Counted from the stretch's first letter, positions 17,474-24,949 are shown. The stretch: DNA of 64,000 nucleotides from JANQRZ01 sp965215165 (GCA_965215165.1 CBDCCX010000006.1:3100001-3164000); one strand, 5' to 3'. The notes: generated from the sequence alone by a model not told the origin. Numbers and translations are program-made.

Positions 17474-17863
17474 ATGACCTACCTCGTCGGCGCTACGCTC
17501 CTCGTCGTCGGCGTCATCCACCTCCTCCCGCTCGTTGGCGTCGCCGGAGCCGACCGGCTCTCCACCCTCTACGGCGTCGCAGTCACCGGACCGGACCTCT
17601 CGATCCTCATGCGCCACCGCGCTGTCTTGTTCGGACTCCTCGGCGCGTTCCTCGTCTACGCCGCCTTCGTCCCGGCCTTCCGCTCTGCCGCGTTCGTCGC
17701 CGGGTTCGTCAGCGTTGTCTCGTTCTTGATCCTCGCACGGGCGGAGGGCGGCTACAACGCCGAAATCGGCCGGGTAGTCACGGCGGACCTCGTCGCGCTG
17801 GCGTGCCTCGTCGTCGGGGCGGCGGCGCATGTGTACCTGGTGGTCCGTGCCAACGCCGTGTAA
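17474..17863 (+). CDS. cassette 7: four-helix membrane protein
   Basis: The 129-residue product from ATG 17474 has four hydrophobic helices: MTYLVGATLLVVGVIHLLPL, VLFGLLGAFLVYAAFV, AAFVAGFVSVVSFLILA and DLVALACLVVGAAAHVYLV. Homologues are often mislabelled in databases, from memory as phosphopantetheine adenylyltransferase. No catalytic motif is visible and the function is unknown. The TAA stop overlaps R'' of attC7. Confidence 0.75.
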   Translation: MTYLVGATLLVVGVIHLLPLVGVAGADRLSTLYGVAVTGPDLSILMRHRAVLFGLLGAFLVYAAFVPAFRSAAFVAGFVSVVSFLILARAEGGYNAEIGRVVTADLVALACLVVGAAAHVYLVVRANAV

Positions 17864-17986
17864 CCCACCGCTGCAGGCCGACAAAGAGCGTGAGCGTCTC
17901 CACTTCGGGCGAGCGCCGGCGTATCCTGCGCTCTGACTCACCATCTTGCTTGCTGCCCTTTGCGGCTGAAGCGCTATCTGTTCTAC
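17858..17986 (+). repeat. attC7
   Basis: R'' is GTGTAAC (17858-17864) and R' is GTTCTAC (17980-17986). R'' is the exact complement of the cassette 7 start box GTTACAC. Confidence 0.93.
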
Positions 17987-18050
17987 TGCCCTGAGAACAC
18001 AGCGACCGTTCGGTACGTTGCTTCCTTCGTCCCGCAGTCCAGAGCCAGCC

Positions 18051-18248
18051 ATGAGCGTCCAAGAACTCGAAGCCGCCGTCACGCAGTTGGAGCCGAGCGA
18101 ACTCGCTCGGTTCGCGAAGTGGTTCGAGGACTACCAGGCCGACGAGTGGGACCGCCAGTTCGAGGCCGACGTTGCCGCCGGACGTCTTGACGCGCTCGGT
18201 CGACAGGCCGACGAGGACTTCGAGGCGGGGCGGACGACGGCGCTTTGA
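18051..18248 (+). CDS. cassette 8a: antitoxin of type II module
   Basis: The 65-residue product (MSVQELEAAVTQLEPSELAR) is acidic and helical, with the C-terminal pattern GRLDALGRQADEDFEAGRTT seen in small antitoxins that precede RelE/ParE toxins. It would bind and neutralise the toxin encoded just downstream, whose TTG start overlaps its stop in a TTGA arrangement. A dedicated DNA-binding domain is not evident, so autoregulation is uncertain. The start at 18051 is chosen over the in-frame ATG at 18018 because the family begins near MSVQELE. Confidence 0.75.
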   Translation: MSVQELEAAVTQLEPSELARFAKWFEDYQADEWDRQFEADVAAGRLDALGRQADEDFEAGRTTAL

Positions 18249-18499
18249 ACCATTTCGCCACGCCGTCTTTCTGGTCGGCCTATCGCGCGCTGCCAGACGA
18301 GGTCCGAAGCGTCGCCGACAAGAACTTCGATCTGTTGAAGGCCAACCCGCGCCACCCTTCGCTGTGGCTGAAGAAGGTCGGCGCGTTCTGGTCGGCTCGC
18401 GTCGGTAGGAACTACCGCGCGGTTGCGCGTGACAGAGCCGAAGGGCTGGTCTGGTTCTGGATCGGGCCTCACGACCAGTACGACCGTTTGATCGGGTAA
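18245..18499 (+). CDS. cassette 8b: RelE/ParE-superfamily toxin
   Basis: The 84-residue basic product begins at TTG 18245 and reads FWSAYRALPDEVRSVADKNF, HPSLWLKKV and RVGRNYRAVARD, ending in a WFWIGPHDQYDRLI strand. This is the RelE/ParE fold: an N-terminal helical pair, then a beta-sheet with basic residues. Such toxins cleave ribosome-bound mRNA or inhibit gyrase. The four-base overlap with the antitoxin implies translational coupling. Toxin-antitoxin cassettes are common in long integron arrays, where they are thought to resist loss of the array. Confidence 0.85.
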   Translation: MNHFATPSFWSAYRALPDEVRSVADKNFDLLKANPRHPSLWLKKVGAFWSARVGRNYRAVARDRAEGLVWFWIGPHDQYDRLIG

Positions 18500-18515
18500 G
18501 CGCGGTGCCGGGGCA

Positions 18516-18645
18516 GTAGAACCCACCGCTGCAGGCCGACGATAGGCGTCAGCGTTCTTGGCTTCGGTGGGGCGTCGGCGCTACTTTCGGTCGTCTGAAC
18601 CTACGTTCCCTCAGCCTCTCGCGGCTGAGCGGCCCCCTGTTATAC
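18516..18645 (+). repeat. attC8
   Basis: R'' is GTAGAAC (18516-18522) and R' is GTTATAC (18639-18645). R'' is the exact complement of the unusual cassette 8 start box GTTCTAC. Confidence 0.94.
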
Positions 18646-18679
18646 CGCCTCGCGTCTCCGCTAACTCCACCCACCTCCA

Positions 18680-19072
18680 ATGAAGCTCGGCTACACCATC
18701 CTCTACGTCCCGGACATCGAGCGGACCGTCTCTTTCTACGAAGCCGCCTTCGGCCTCGAACGCCGGTTCGTCCACGAGTCGGGCGACTACGCGGAAATGG
18801 AGACCGGGCAGACCGTACTGGCGTTCGCGTCGGACGACCTCGCTTCCTCCAACTTCGAAGCCTCCTACCGTCGAGCCGACCCGGACGCCGCCCCGCCCCC
18901 GTTCGAGATCACGCTCGTGACGGACGACGTAGCCGGAGCCTTCGCGCGGGCGACGGAAGCCGGAGCATCTCCGCTGGCGGAACCTTCGGACAAACCGTGG
19001 GGGCAGAAGGTCTCGTACGTCCGCGATGCGAACGGTATCATCGTCGAGATCTGTACGCCGGTCAGCGGGTAG
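18680..19072 (+). CDS. cassette 9: VOC-family (glyoxalase-fold) protein
   Basis: The 130-residue product starts MKLGYTILYVPDIERTVSFY and has two beta-alpha-beta-beta-beta modules, with AGASPLAEPSDKPWG and a C-terminal VRDANGIIVEIC strand whose glutamate is the usual metal ligand. Family members include glyoxalases, extradiol dioxygenases and antibiotic-binding or thiol-transferase resistance proteins, so the substrate is open. Size matches a single-domain VOC subunit that acts as a dimer. Confidence 0.85.
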   Translation: MKLGYTILYVPDIERTVSFYEAAFGLERRFVHESGDYAEMETGQTVLAFASDDLASSNFEASYRRADPDAAPPPFEITLVTDDVAGAFARATEAGASPLAEPSDKPWGQKVSYVRDANGIIVEICTPVSG

Positions 19073-19088
19073 CGCTGTTCCGTCGGCG

Positions 19089-19217
19089 GTATAACTCGCC
19101 GCTGCAGGCCGACGTGAAGCGCGAGCGTTCTCGGTCGTCCGTAGCTTCGGCGTCTCCACCGCTTCGGCCGAACGCTGTGCCCTCAGCTTCACGCGGCTGA
19201 GCGTCCATCTGTTAGTC
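19089..19217 (+). repeat. attC9
   Basis: R'' is GTATAAC (19089-19095) and R' is GTTAGTC (19211-19217). R'' is the exact complement of the cassette 9 start box GTTATAC. Confidence 0.94.
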
Positions 19218-19235
19218 CGCACTCCCTCCTCGCTC

Positions 19236-20360
19236 ATGCAAACCACCCTAGCGCGGCGCTTCGGCTTAGTCGCGCTGTCGTTTCTCGCTCTCCGAGTCGC
19301 ACAGGCGCAGAGCGTCGAGCACCAGCCGCCGCTCGACTCGTTCCGGCCGACCCTCGACTCGGTTTGGCACGCCAACCCGACTCTGGGGCTCGCCGTCGCC
19401 ATCGTCCGCGAGGGCGAGCCCGTTTGGGCCGACGGGTTCGGCGTTGCGGACACGGACGAGGAAGTCCCCGTCACCCCCGACACCCCATTCTGGATCGCGT
19501 CGGTCACGAAAACGTTCGTCGGCCTCACGTTCCTCGACCTTGAAGCCGACGGCGTAGTAGACCTCGGCGACCGAATGACGGACGTGCCTGGCTTTGACGG
19601 GTTCTGCGGGTGGCTCGTGCGGTCCCCGCTCGTGTTCAAGCGCGGCCTCGACTGCACCGCCCCGATCACCGTCGGGACCGTGCTCACGCACACGTCGAAC
19701 GGGGACGTCGGCCACGCCTTCCTCTACAACCCGATCATGTTCTCCCGTCTCTCGCGGTACCTCGAATGGACCGTGAACGACTCGACCGAGATCGAGGGCG
19801 GCATGAACGAACTCGCGCGCCAGGTCCAAGCGCGCGTGCTCGGCCCAGCCGGTATGACGCGGACGGTAGCGAGCCAGTGGGACCGCTCGAAGATGGATGT
19901 GGTGTACGACATGGCGCGGGGTTACGGGATCGTAGACGGCGAGTACGTCCAGCGCCGCCAACCGGGGCGGGCGCTGGCGGGCGGCGCGGGCGTGGTCTCG
20001 ACCGTGCTCGACCTTGCGAGGTACGTCGAAGCGCTCGACGCCGGATCGCTCGCATCTCCCGCCGTGATGGAGAAGCTGACCACGCCGCCGCTCGACCGCG
20101 ACGGCCGGCCACTCCCGTATGCGTACGGCTGGTACGTCCAGGACTACCAAGGCGAGCGGCTCGTGTGGCACGCCGGGTGGGACGACGAGGCCGGCGCGTC
20201 GTCGCTGCTGCTCCGCGTCCCGTCGCGCGGGCTGGCCCTCGTCCTGCTCGCGAATGGGGAAGGCGTCCATTGGGACAACCCGCTCGACGGGGCGGCCGTC
20301 GAGCAGTCCCCGTACGCTCGGGCGTTCCTCGACCACTTCGTGTTCGGCCACAAGCGGTAG
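19236..20360 (+). CDS. cassette 10: serine hydrolase, beta-lactamase/class C fold
   Basis: The 374-residue product has a signal peptide (RRFGLVALSFLALRVAQAQS) and so acts outside the cytoplasm. It carries the SxxK motif in WIASVTKTFVGL (about residue 92), where S is the nucleophile, and a late WHAGWD segment at the position of the KTG/HxG motif. A YGWYVQDY stretch precedes it. Such proteins include class C beta-lactamases, D-alanyl-D-alanine peptidases and esterases; motifs alone do not show resistance activity. The ATG is 19 bases after R'. Confidence 0.85.
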   Translation: MQTTLARRFGLVALSFLALRVAQAQSVEHQPPLDSFRPTLDSVWHANPTLGLAVAIVREGEPVWADGFGVADTDEEVPVTPDTPFWIASVTKTFVGLTFLDLEADGVVDLGDRMTDVPGFDGFCGWLVRSPLVFKRGLDCTAPITVGTVLTHTSNGDVGHAFLYNPIMFSRLSRYLEWTVNDSTEIEGGMNELARQVQARVLGPAGMTRTVASQWDRSKMDVVYDMARGYGIVDGEYVQRRQPGRALAGGAGVVSTVLDLARYVEALDAGSLASPAVMEKLTTPPLDRDGRPLPYAYGWYVQDYQGERLVWHAGWDDEAGASSLLLRVPSRGLALVLLANGEGVHWDNPLDGAAVEQSPYARAFLDHFVFGHKR

Positions 20361-20375
20361 TCACCTCACCGTGCG

Positions 20376-20504
20376 GGCTAACCCGCCGCTGCAAGCCGAC
20401 GAAGGGCATCAGCGTCCCCACGATGTCTGGGCCTCGGCGTATCCTGCGCGTTGGCTCGCCATCGTGCCCTCAGCCCTTCGCGGTTGAGCGGCCCTCTGTT
20501 AGGC
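20376..20504 (+). repeat. attC10
   Basis: R'' is GGCTAAC (20376-20382) and R' is GTTAGGC (20498-20504). The complement expected from the cassette 10 start box GTTAGTC is GACTAAC, so one base differs. Confidence 0.9.
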
Positions 20505-20534
20505 CGCATCCATACCCATTTGCCCTACGGCCAC

Positions 20535-21959
20535 ATGGACGAATCCGATGCTCGGGGCATGTCGAGGCGCGAGGCGATGGCGCTACTTGGCACGGGCACG
20601 GCGGGTGCCCTTGTCGGGGGATGCGGGACGTCTAAGGATTTAGCCCCGCTGCCCACGGGTTCTAGGGTCGTCGTCATCGGGGCCGGGTTCGCGGGCGTCG
20701 CAGCGGCCGAGCGGTTGATCGAGGCGGGGTACGACTTGGTCCACCTCGAAGCCTCCCGCGACATCGGAGGCCGGGTAAGGACCGAGTCGTTGGGGGGCTA
20801 CCCCGTGGACATGGGGGCGGGGTGGCTCCACGACAGCCGAGCCAACCGGCTCCGTGAGACGGCCGAAGCGCTCCGCTTCGATCTCTACCCGACGGACCTC
20901 AACCGGGGGCTCGCCCTCGATGGGAGTGCCGCGCCCGTCCCGTTCGGGGACATGGCCGATGTGTTCGAGGCCGTCGAGGAGGCGGCAACGGGGACCTACC
21001 TCTCGTGGCGGTTCCGGCGCGCGTTCGGCCTCCGCCCGTCCCTCCCCGCCCTCGCCTCCGTTGTGGGGTCAGCCCTTTCAGCGTTTGGCCCCAGAGGGTG
21101 CGCCGCGCTAGAACTTGTGAGGACGGCGTACGCCTCGGATCCGTCCGCTCTCTCGGCTGGGGTGCTGTTCGAGGGGGACGACGAGACGCTTGCCGCACAC
21201 ACCCCACTCCCCTCCGACGACGTGATCGTCGGGACCGGGATGCTTTCGCTGCTCCGCGCCCTCGCCCGTCAAACCCAACCCTCGTTCGGGGAACCCTGCC
21301 TCGGAGTCGCGCGGGTGCCGGACGGCGTGCGGGTACGGACCCCCCGCCGGACCGTCGAGGCCGACGCCGTGATCGTCACGGCCTCGCTCGGCGTGTTGAA
21401 GAGCGGAGCCATCGAGTTCTCGCCCGCGCTGCCCCCGGCACACACGTCGGCGCTGGACCGGCTCGGGTTCGGGTCGTTCGAGAAAGTCTGGTTGGAGTAC
21501 CCCGAGGGCTCGTGGCAGTCCAACGCCCACGTGCTCACCGTCTGTGACCGGGGACCCTTCGGGTTCGTCGTGGACTTCTCCGGCGTCTCAGGACGCCCGC
21601 TGGTCTTGGGAGCGAGCGCCGGAGACCGGACGGACGCGCTCTCGGCGATGGGGCTAAACCGGTCTGTGGAAGCCCTCCACGGTCACGTCCGACATGCTGT
21701 CGGGGTCAACGTGCCAGAACCCATCGGCACCGTCGTGAGCGACTGGTCGAACGACCCGTGGGTGCGGGGTGCGTACATGTACCCGACGGTCGGAGCCCAG
21801 TTCAACGAGAGAGCCATCTTACGCCGCCCCATTGGCCGACGTATTTTCCTCGCGGGCGAGGCCCTGTCGCCGACGCGGTTTGGCCTCGTTGACGGGGCGT
21901 GGGAGGACGGTCGGCGGGCCGCGAACCTGGTCGTCCGCGGCTCAGAAAACGGAACGTAA
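20535..21959 (+). CDS. cassette 11: exported flavin amine oxidase-like protein
   Basis: The 474-residue product from ATG 20535 starts with a twin-arginine-like signal and a lipobox: SRREAMALLGTGTAG then LVGGCG. The FAD-binding Rossmann motif VVVIGAGFAGVAAAERL follows at about residue 44, then the amine oxidase signature IGGRV and DMGAGWLH. The C-terminal FAD contact IFLAGEALSP is near residue 440. It probably oxidises an amine outside the inner membrane as a folded Tat lipoprotein. At over 1.4 kb it is the longest cassette gene here. Confidence 0.85.
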   Translation: MDESDARGMSRREAMALLGTGTAGALVGGCGTSKDLAPLPTGSRVVVIGAGFAGVAAAERLIEAGYDLVHLEASRDIGGRVRTESLGGYPVDMGAGWLHDSRANRLRETAEALRFDLYPTDLNRGLALDGSAAPVPFGDMADVFEAVEEAATGTYLSWRFRRAFGLRPSLPALASVVGSALSAFGPRGCAALELVRTAYASDPSALSAGVLFEGDDETLAAHTPLPSDDVIVGTGMLSLLRALARQTQPSFGEPCLGVARVPDGVRVRTPRRTVEADAVIVTASLGVLKSGAIEFSPALPPAHTSALDRLGFGSFEKVWLEYPEGSWQSNAHVLTVCDRGPFGFVVDFSGVSGRPLVLGASAGDRTDALSAMGLNRSVEALHGHVRHAVGVNVPEPIGTVVSDWSNDPWVRGAYMYPTVGAQFNERAILRRPIGRRIFLAGEALSPTRFGLVDGAWEDGRRAANLVVRGSENGT

Positions 21960-21981
21960 ACGACACCTCGCGCCCAATGCG

Positions 21982-22110
21982 GCCTAACCCGCCGCTGCAC
22001 GCCGACGAAGGACATGAGCGTCCTCGGCTCGTCCGAGCGCCTGCGCTTCCGTAGCTTCGTCCAACCGCTGTGCTGCTTGCCCTGCGCGGCTGAGCGGTCC
22101 ACTGTTAGGC
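21982..22110 (+). repeat. attC11
   Basis: R'' is GCCTAAC (21982-21988) and R' is GTTAGGC (22104-22110). R'' is the exact complement of the cassette 11 start box GTTAGGC. Confidence 0.94.
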
Positions 22111-22135
22111 GGCTCTCCAAACTTCATCGCTCGCC

Positions 22136-22870
22136 ATGACGAGATACGACGCCATCGGGAGGGAGTACCGCCAGTACCGGCGTCCTGACGCTCGCATAGC
22201 CGCTCTCATCACCGACGCGCTCGGGGGCGCTCAGACCGTGCTGAACGTCGGGGCTGGAGCGGGGTCCTACGAGCCACAGGATCGGAGCGTCGTCGCCGTG
22301 GAGCCGTCGGCGACCATGATCGCCCAGCGCCCGGACGGGGCCGCCCCCGTCGTACAGGCGAGCGCCGAGAGCCTCCCGTTCGCCGACGGCGAGTTCGACG
22401 TGGCGATGGCCGTGCTGACCGTCCACCATTGGAGCGACTGGCGGCGTGGGATCGCGGAGGTCGTCCGCGTGGCCCGCTCGGTCGTCGTCTTGACGTGGGA
22501 CCCCGCGCACGAGGGGTTCTGGCTCACCCGGGACTATTTCCCCGACGTCCTCAGGCTTGACCGTGCCATCTTCCCCCCGCTCGACGCGCTCACGTCGGCG
22601 TTGGGTGGGGCCGAGGTCCGGCCGGTCCCGATCCCCCACGACTGCACCGACGGGTTCGGTTCAGCCTACTGGCGGCATCCGCGCGCTTACCTCGGCGCGG
22701 GCGTGCGCGGCGCCATGTCCACGTTCGCGCGGATCGACGCCGAGCCCGGCCTCTCCCGGCTCTCGGACGACCTGGACTCGGGGCGCTGGCACGAGCGCTA
22801 CGGAGATCTCATGGGCGAGGACACGTTCGACGCGGGCTACCGGCTGGTCGTCCACCGCGAGGGGCCGTAG
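22136..22870 (+). CDS. cassette 12: class I SAM-dependent methyltransferase
   Basis: The 244-residue product has methyltransferase motif I as VLNVGAGAGSYE (about residue 36), the acidic end of strand two in VAVEPS, then SAESLPFADGEFDVAMAVL and the segment VHHW. This is the Methyltransf_11 arrangement, usually acting on small molecules. The substrate is unknown. The TAG stop overlaps R'' of the last attC. Confidence 0.87.
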   Translation: MTRYDAIGREYRQYRRPDARIAALITDALGGAQTVLNVGAGAGSYEPQDRSVVAVEPSATMIAQRPDGAAPVVQASAESLPFADGEFDVAMAVLTVHHWSDWRRGIAEVVRVARSVVVLTWDPAHEGFWLTRDYFPDVLRLDRAIFPPLDALTSALGGAEVRPVPIPHDCTDGFGSAYWRHPRAYLGAGVRGAMSTFARIDAEPGLSRLSDDLDSGRWHERYGDLMGEDTFDAGYRLVVHREGP

Positions 22871-22990
22871 AACCCACCGCTGCAGGCCGACCCTAAGCGC
22901 TAGCGCTCTCGCTTTGAGCGGGGCGTCGGCGTATCCTTCGCTTCGTTCAGCTACCGCGCCGTCAGCTGAAGGCGGCTGAGCGTCCATCCG
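22867..22990 (+). repeat. attC12, R' box lost (array end)
   Basis: R'' is GTAGAAC (22867-22873), followed by a standard inner body and right arm GCGGCTGAGCGTCCATC. Instead of GTT, the sequence continues CGCTGCTGCTCTG. R'' does not match the start box of cassette 12 (GTTAGGC), so this site is probably hybrid or truncated by a later insertion. Confidence 0.85.
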
Positions 22991-22995
22991 CTGCT

Positions 22996-23134
22996 GCTCT
23001 GTTGCAAAGCTCAACTCTCGTCATCTCGACCGAGTGCAACGAGTGGGGAGGTTTCTAATGACTGAGTGTTCGGACCCAAGAGAGATCCCGCAACTGCGCT
23101 CGGGATGACAACTCAGCTAGGTTTGCAACAGAGC
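22996..23134. mobile_element. 139-bp element with IS6-like inverted ends
   Basis: GCTCTGTTGCAAA (22996-23008) and TTTGCAACAGAGC (23122-23134) form a perfect 13-bp inverted repeat. The core TCTGTTGCAAA matches the terminal repeat of IS6-family elements, from memory. The interior holds a second imperfect inverted repeat beginning GTCATC and ending GATGAC, and no gene. No 8-bp target duplication is seen. Confidence 0.6.
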
Positions 23135-23269
23135 AAAGCGCTCTCTGTCATGAAACGGGTTCGGCCTCGCCGGTCCCGGCTCGCCGACACCGGGTTCGCG
23201 GACCAGAGCGTGAGCTTCTACGCACAGGCTTTCGCAGCCTTCGAAGCGGTACTCGGGGTCCTCTACACA

Positions 23270-23636
23270 GTGATCTGTTGTCTCGGTTGGTGAGCGCGTC
23301 GGTACCGCCATCGCGGTAGCAGCTGAGCCAGGTCTAGACGGTGGAGCAGGAGACGCCGAAGTGCTCGGCGACGGAGTAAGAGACTGTTCGGTAAGATCAA
23401 TCTCGGGCTGCGAGCGGCTCCGGCGGCCCCCGTCGGCGGTGCGCTGCATCGCCGATGCTCACGCATCGTCTGTCACTTCGCTCCTCGATGCTTCGCCTTC
23501 GCGCTTCTTGGAGGCGGTCGCCTCGCGCGCCCTCACCTACGAACTCCCCCACCAAATAGTCTCTAAAGGCCGTCGGCGTGGAGGGCGACGAGGCGGGCGC
23601 GTTCGAGCACAGGGTCGGCGGCGGCGAAGGGCGTCG
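23270..23636 (-). pseudogene. transposase helix-turn-helix relic split by a MITE
   Basis: Read on the minus strand, 23636-23567 encodes AAADPVLERARLVALHADGL. After removal of MITE copy 1 and one TAA duplication, 23376-23274 continues in frame as YSVAEHFGVSCSTV, a stop, then TWLSCYRDGGTDALTNR. This resembles the N-terminal helix-turn-helix of IS630-like or IS481-like transposases. An internal TAG (23334-23336) and the absence of a catalytic domain show decay. The rest of 22996-23827 contains no other gene I can support. Confidence 0.65.
23380..23563 (+). mobile_element. MITE copy 1 (IS5-like ends)
   Basis: This 184-bp element starts GAGACTGTTCGGTAAG and ends CACCAAATAGTCTC, with TAA duplicated at 23377-23379 and 23564-23566. 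It shares the inner stretch CGGGCTGCGAGCGGCT and GCGCTGCATCGCCGA with copy 2. It encodes no protein. Confidence 0.88.
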
Positions 23637-23827
23637 GTTACACGAAAGGTGAAGGCGTGTAAACCATCAGCCCGGTCTGTACCGTGGTCGAAGCGCCTCT
23701 GCTGGTTCGCGATGTCGCGCTCAGGAGGCCGGATTGTCTCTGCTTTGAGCGCTTGTGCATCCCGCCCCGCTGAGGCAGGCGGGCTCGTGCGCCCTGCTCT
23801 GCTGCGCCTGACCCCGCGTGCCGGTCC

Positions 23828-24949
23828 TCACCGCATCGGGTCCTCGGTGGGCGCGGCGCTGTTGAGGAGACTGGCGCTCGCCGGCTCGGTGCGCTGCAGC
23901 AGGCGCTCGAGCGAGGCCGAGACCAGCTCGCCCATCGTCGCGCAGTCGGTGAACACGCGGTCGTCGTAGTGCGCGGCGAGCTGCGACCCGAGGCGCTCAA
24001 CGTGCTCGGGCGGGGCGATCAGGTCCTCGCGCATGACCTCCATCATGGCGTTGTAGCGGCCGTGGCTGACGCGGAGCCGGTTCGCCACGAGTGCCCGCTC
24101 CTCGCGCTGGTACTGGTCAACGGTCTTCGGCCCCATGAACTCCATCCCGAGCGCGATGATGGCGTTGTTCTGCGGGTAGAACTGCGGGAGGTAGACCTGC
24201 CGCCGCCAGTGGTGGCTCTGCTGGTCGAAGTCGAGCGGGCGCAGGCGGTACTGCATCTTCTCGAAGTCCGGCGTGATGTCGATCACGAAGTTGCCCGAGT
24301 GCATGTCGCCGAGCAGGCGGACGAAGCACAGCTCGTTGAACTTGACGAACTCTTTCGCCAGCCGGACCTGGTCGAAGCGGTTCTCGGGCATGTACTCCCG
24401 CATGAACTGGTCGCCCGGCACGCCGATGATGTGCTCCTCGATCAGCGTCTGCCCAGAGACGAAGTAGTTGATCCGGTTGGGCGAGAGGATGTGCTCGAGC
24501 TCCAGCCCGTAGACCCGGTTGGCGTCGACGCGCTTGACGTAGAAGTAGTCGAAGTTCTCGTTGAGCCGGTTGACGATGCGGACCCGGAACGGGAGCGTGT
24601 TGCCGTAGAGGCAGAGGTCAATCCGGTCGACGGAGAGGTGTTCGACGGTCGAGAGGTCGCCGTCGGACTTGAGCAGCGCGTAGGTCAGGCGGAGGTGCTC
24701 GTGGATCTCGCGCATCTCGGCGGGGCCGTAGAAGACGGTGCTCCAGAGCGTGTCCCCGCCCTCCTCGTTGTAGAGTGCGACGGCGTTGTCGTAGCGGAGG
24801 AGGTTCTCGTAGCGGACGCCCGCGCCGTGGAGCCGGCCGTAGCGGGCGAGGTACTCGGCGAGGAAGTCGCTGACGGGGTAGGTCGGCTTCTTCTGCGAGA
24901 TGAGGTGGCGGACAGAGGCGGGGCGGGGACCGTCGGGACGCTCGTTCAT
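23828..24949 (-). CDS. kinase-like-fold protein, unknown
   Basis: The 373-residue cytoplasmic protein has no signal peptide. Its centre (about residues 215-245) reads RLLGDMHSGNFVIDI and then LRPLDFDQQSHH. HGDxHxGN followed by a DFD is the catalytic and metal-binding arrangement of aminoglycoside-phosphotransferase and protein-kinase-like folds, although here the first residue is L-G-D. Other parts, such as GVRYENLLRYDNAVALYNEEGG, match no family I know. Its stop is about 190 bp beyond the MITE-containing region. Kinase-like activity is inferred from this motif only. Confidence 0.65.
   Translation of the reverse strand: MNERPDGPRPASVRHLISQKKPTYPVSDFLAEYLARYGRLHGAGVRYENLLRYDNAVALYNEEGGDTLWSTVFYGPAEMREIHEHLRLTYALLKSDGDLSTVEHLSVDRIDLCLYGNTLPFRVRIVNRLNENFDYFYVKRVDANRVYGLELEHILSPNRINYFVSGQTLIEEHIIGVPGDQFMREYMPENRFDQVRLAKEFVKFNELCFVRLLGDMHSGNFVIDITPDFEKMQYRLRPLDFDQQSHHWRRQVYLPQFYPQNNAIIALGMEFMGPKTVDQYQREERALVANRLRVSHGRYNAMMEVMREDLIAPPEHVERLGSQLAAHYDDRVFTDCATMGELVSASLERLLQRTEPASASLLNSAAPTEDPMR

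Larger units (their letters stand above)
12175..22990 (+). mobile_element. chromosomal integron: intI, attI and 12-cassette array
   Basis: The element comprises the minus-strand intI, an attI region ending at GTTATAC (13441-13447) and 12 cassettes read on the plus strand. Each intact attC has an R'' box ending in AAC, a conserved inner segment like CCGCTGCAGGCCGAC, a variable middle, GCGGCTGAGC and an R' box starting GTT. Spacers between attC sites carry one gene, a two-gene toxin-antitoxin module, or no gene. All cassettes face the same way. The right edge has lost its R' box and meets an IS6-like inverted repeat. The repeats were found by eye and were not folded computationally. Confidence 0.95.

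Noticed and set aside
17021..18082. Minus-strand open frame of 353 codons across cassettes 5 to 8
   Set aside because: It runs through three attC sites and the opposite-strand cassette 7 gene, and its protein is rich in repeat-derived segments.
18516..18645. Direct repeats in the integron considered as a CRISPR array
   Set aside because: Repeats are about 130 bp with unequal, gene-bearing spacers and match attC architecture; no cas genes are present.
24117..24329. Small minus-strand ORF inside the kinase-like gene
   Set aside because: It is a shifted frame of the 373-residue gene with no independent signal.
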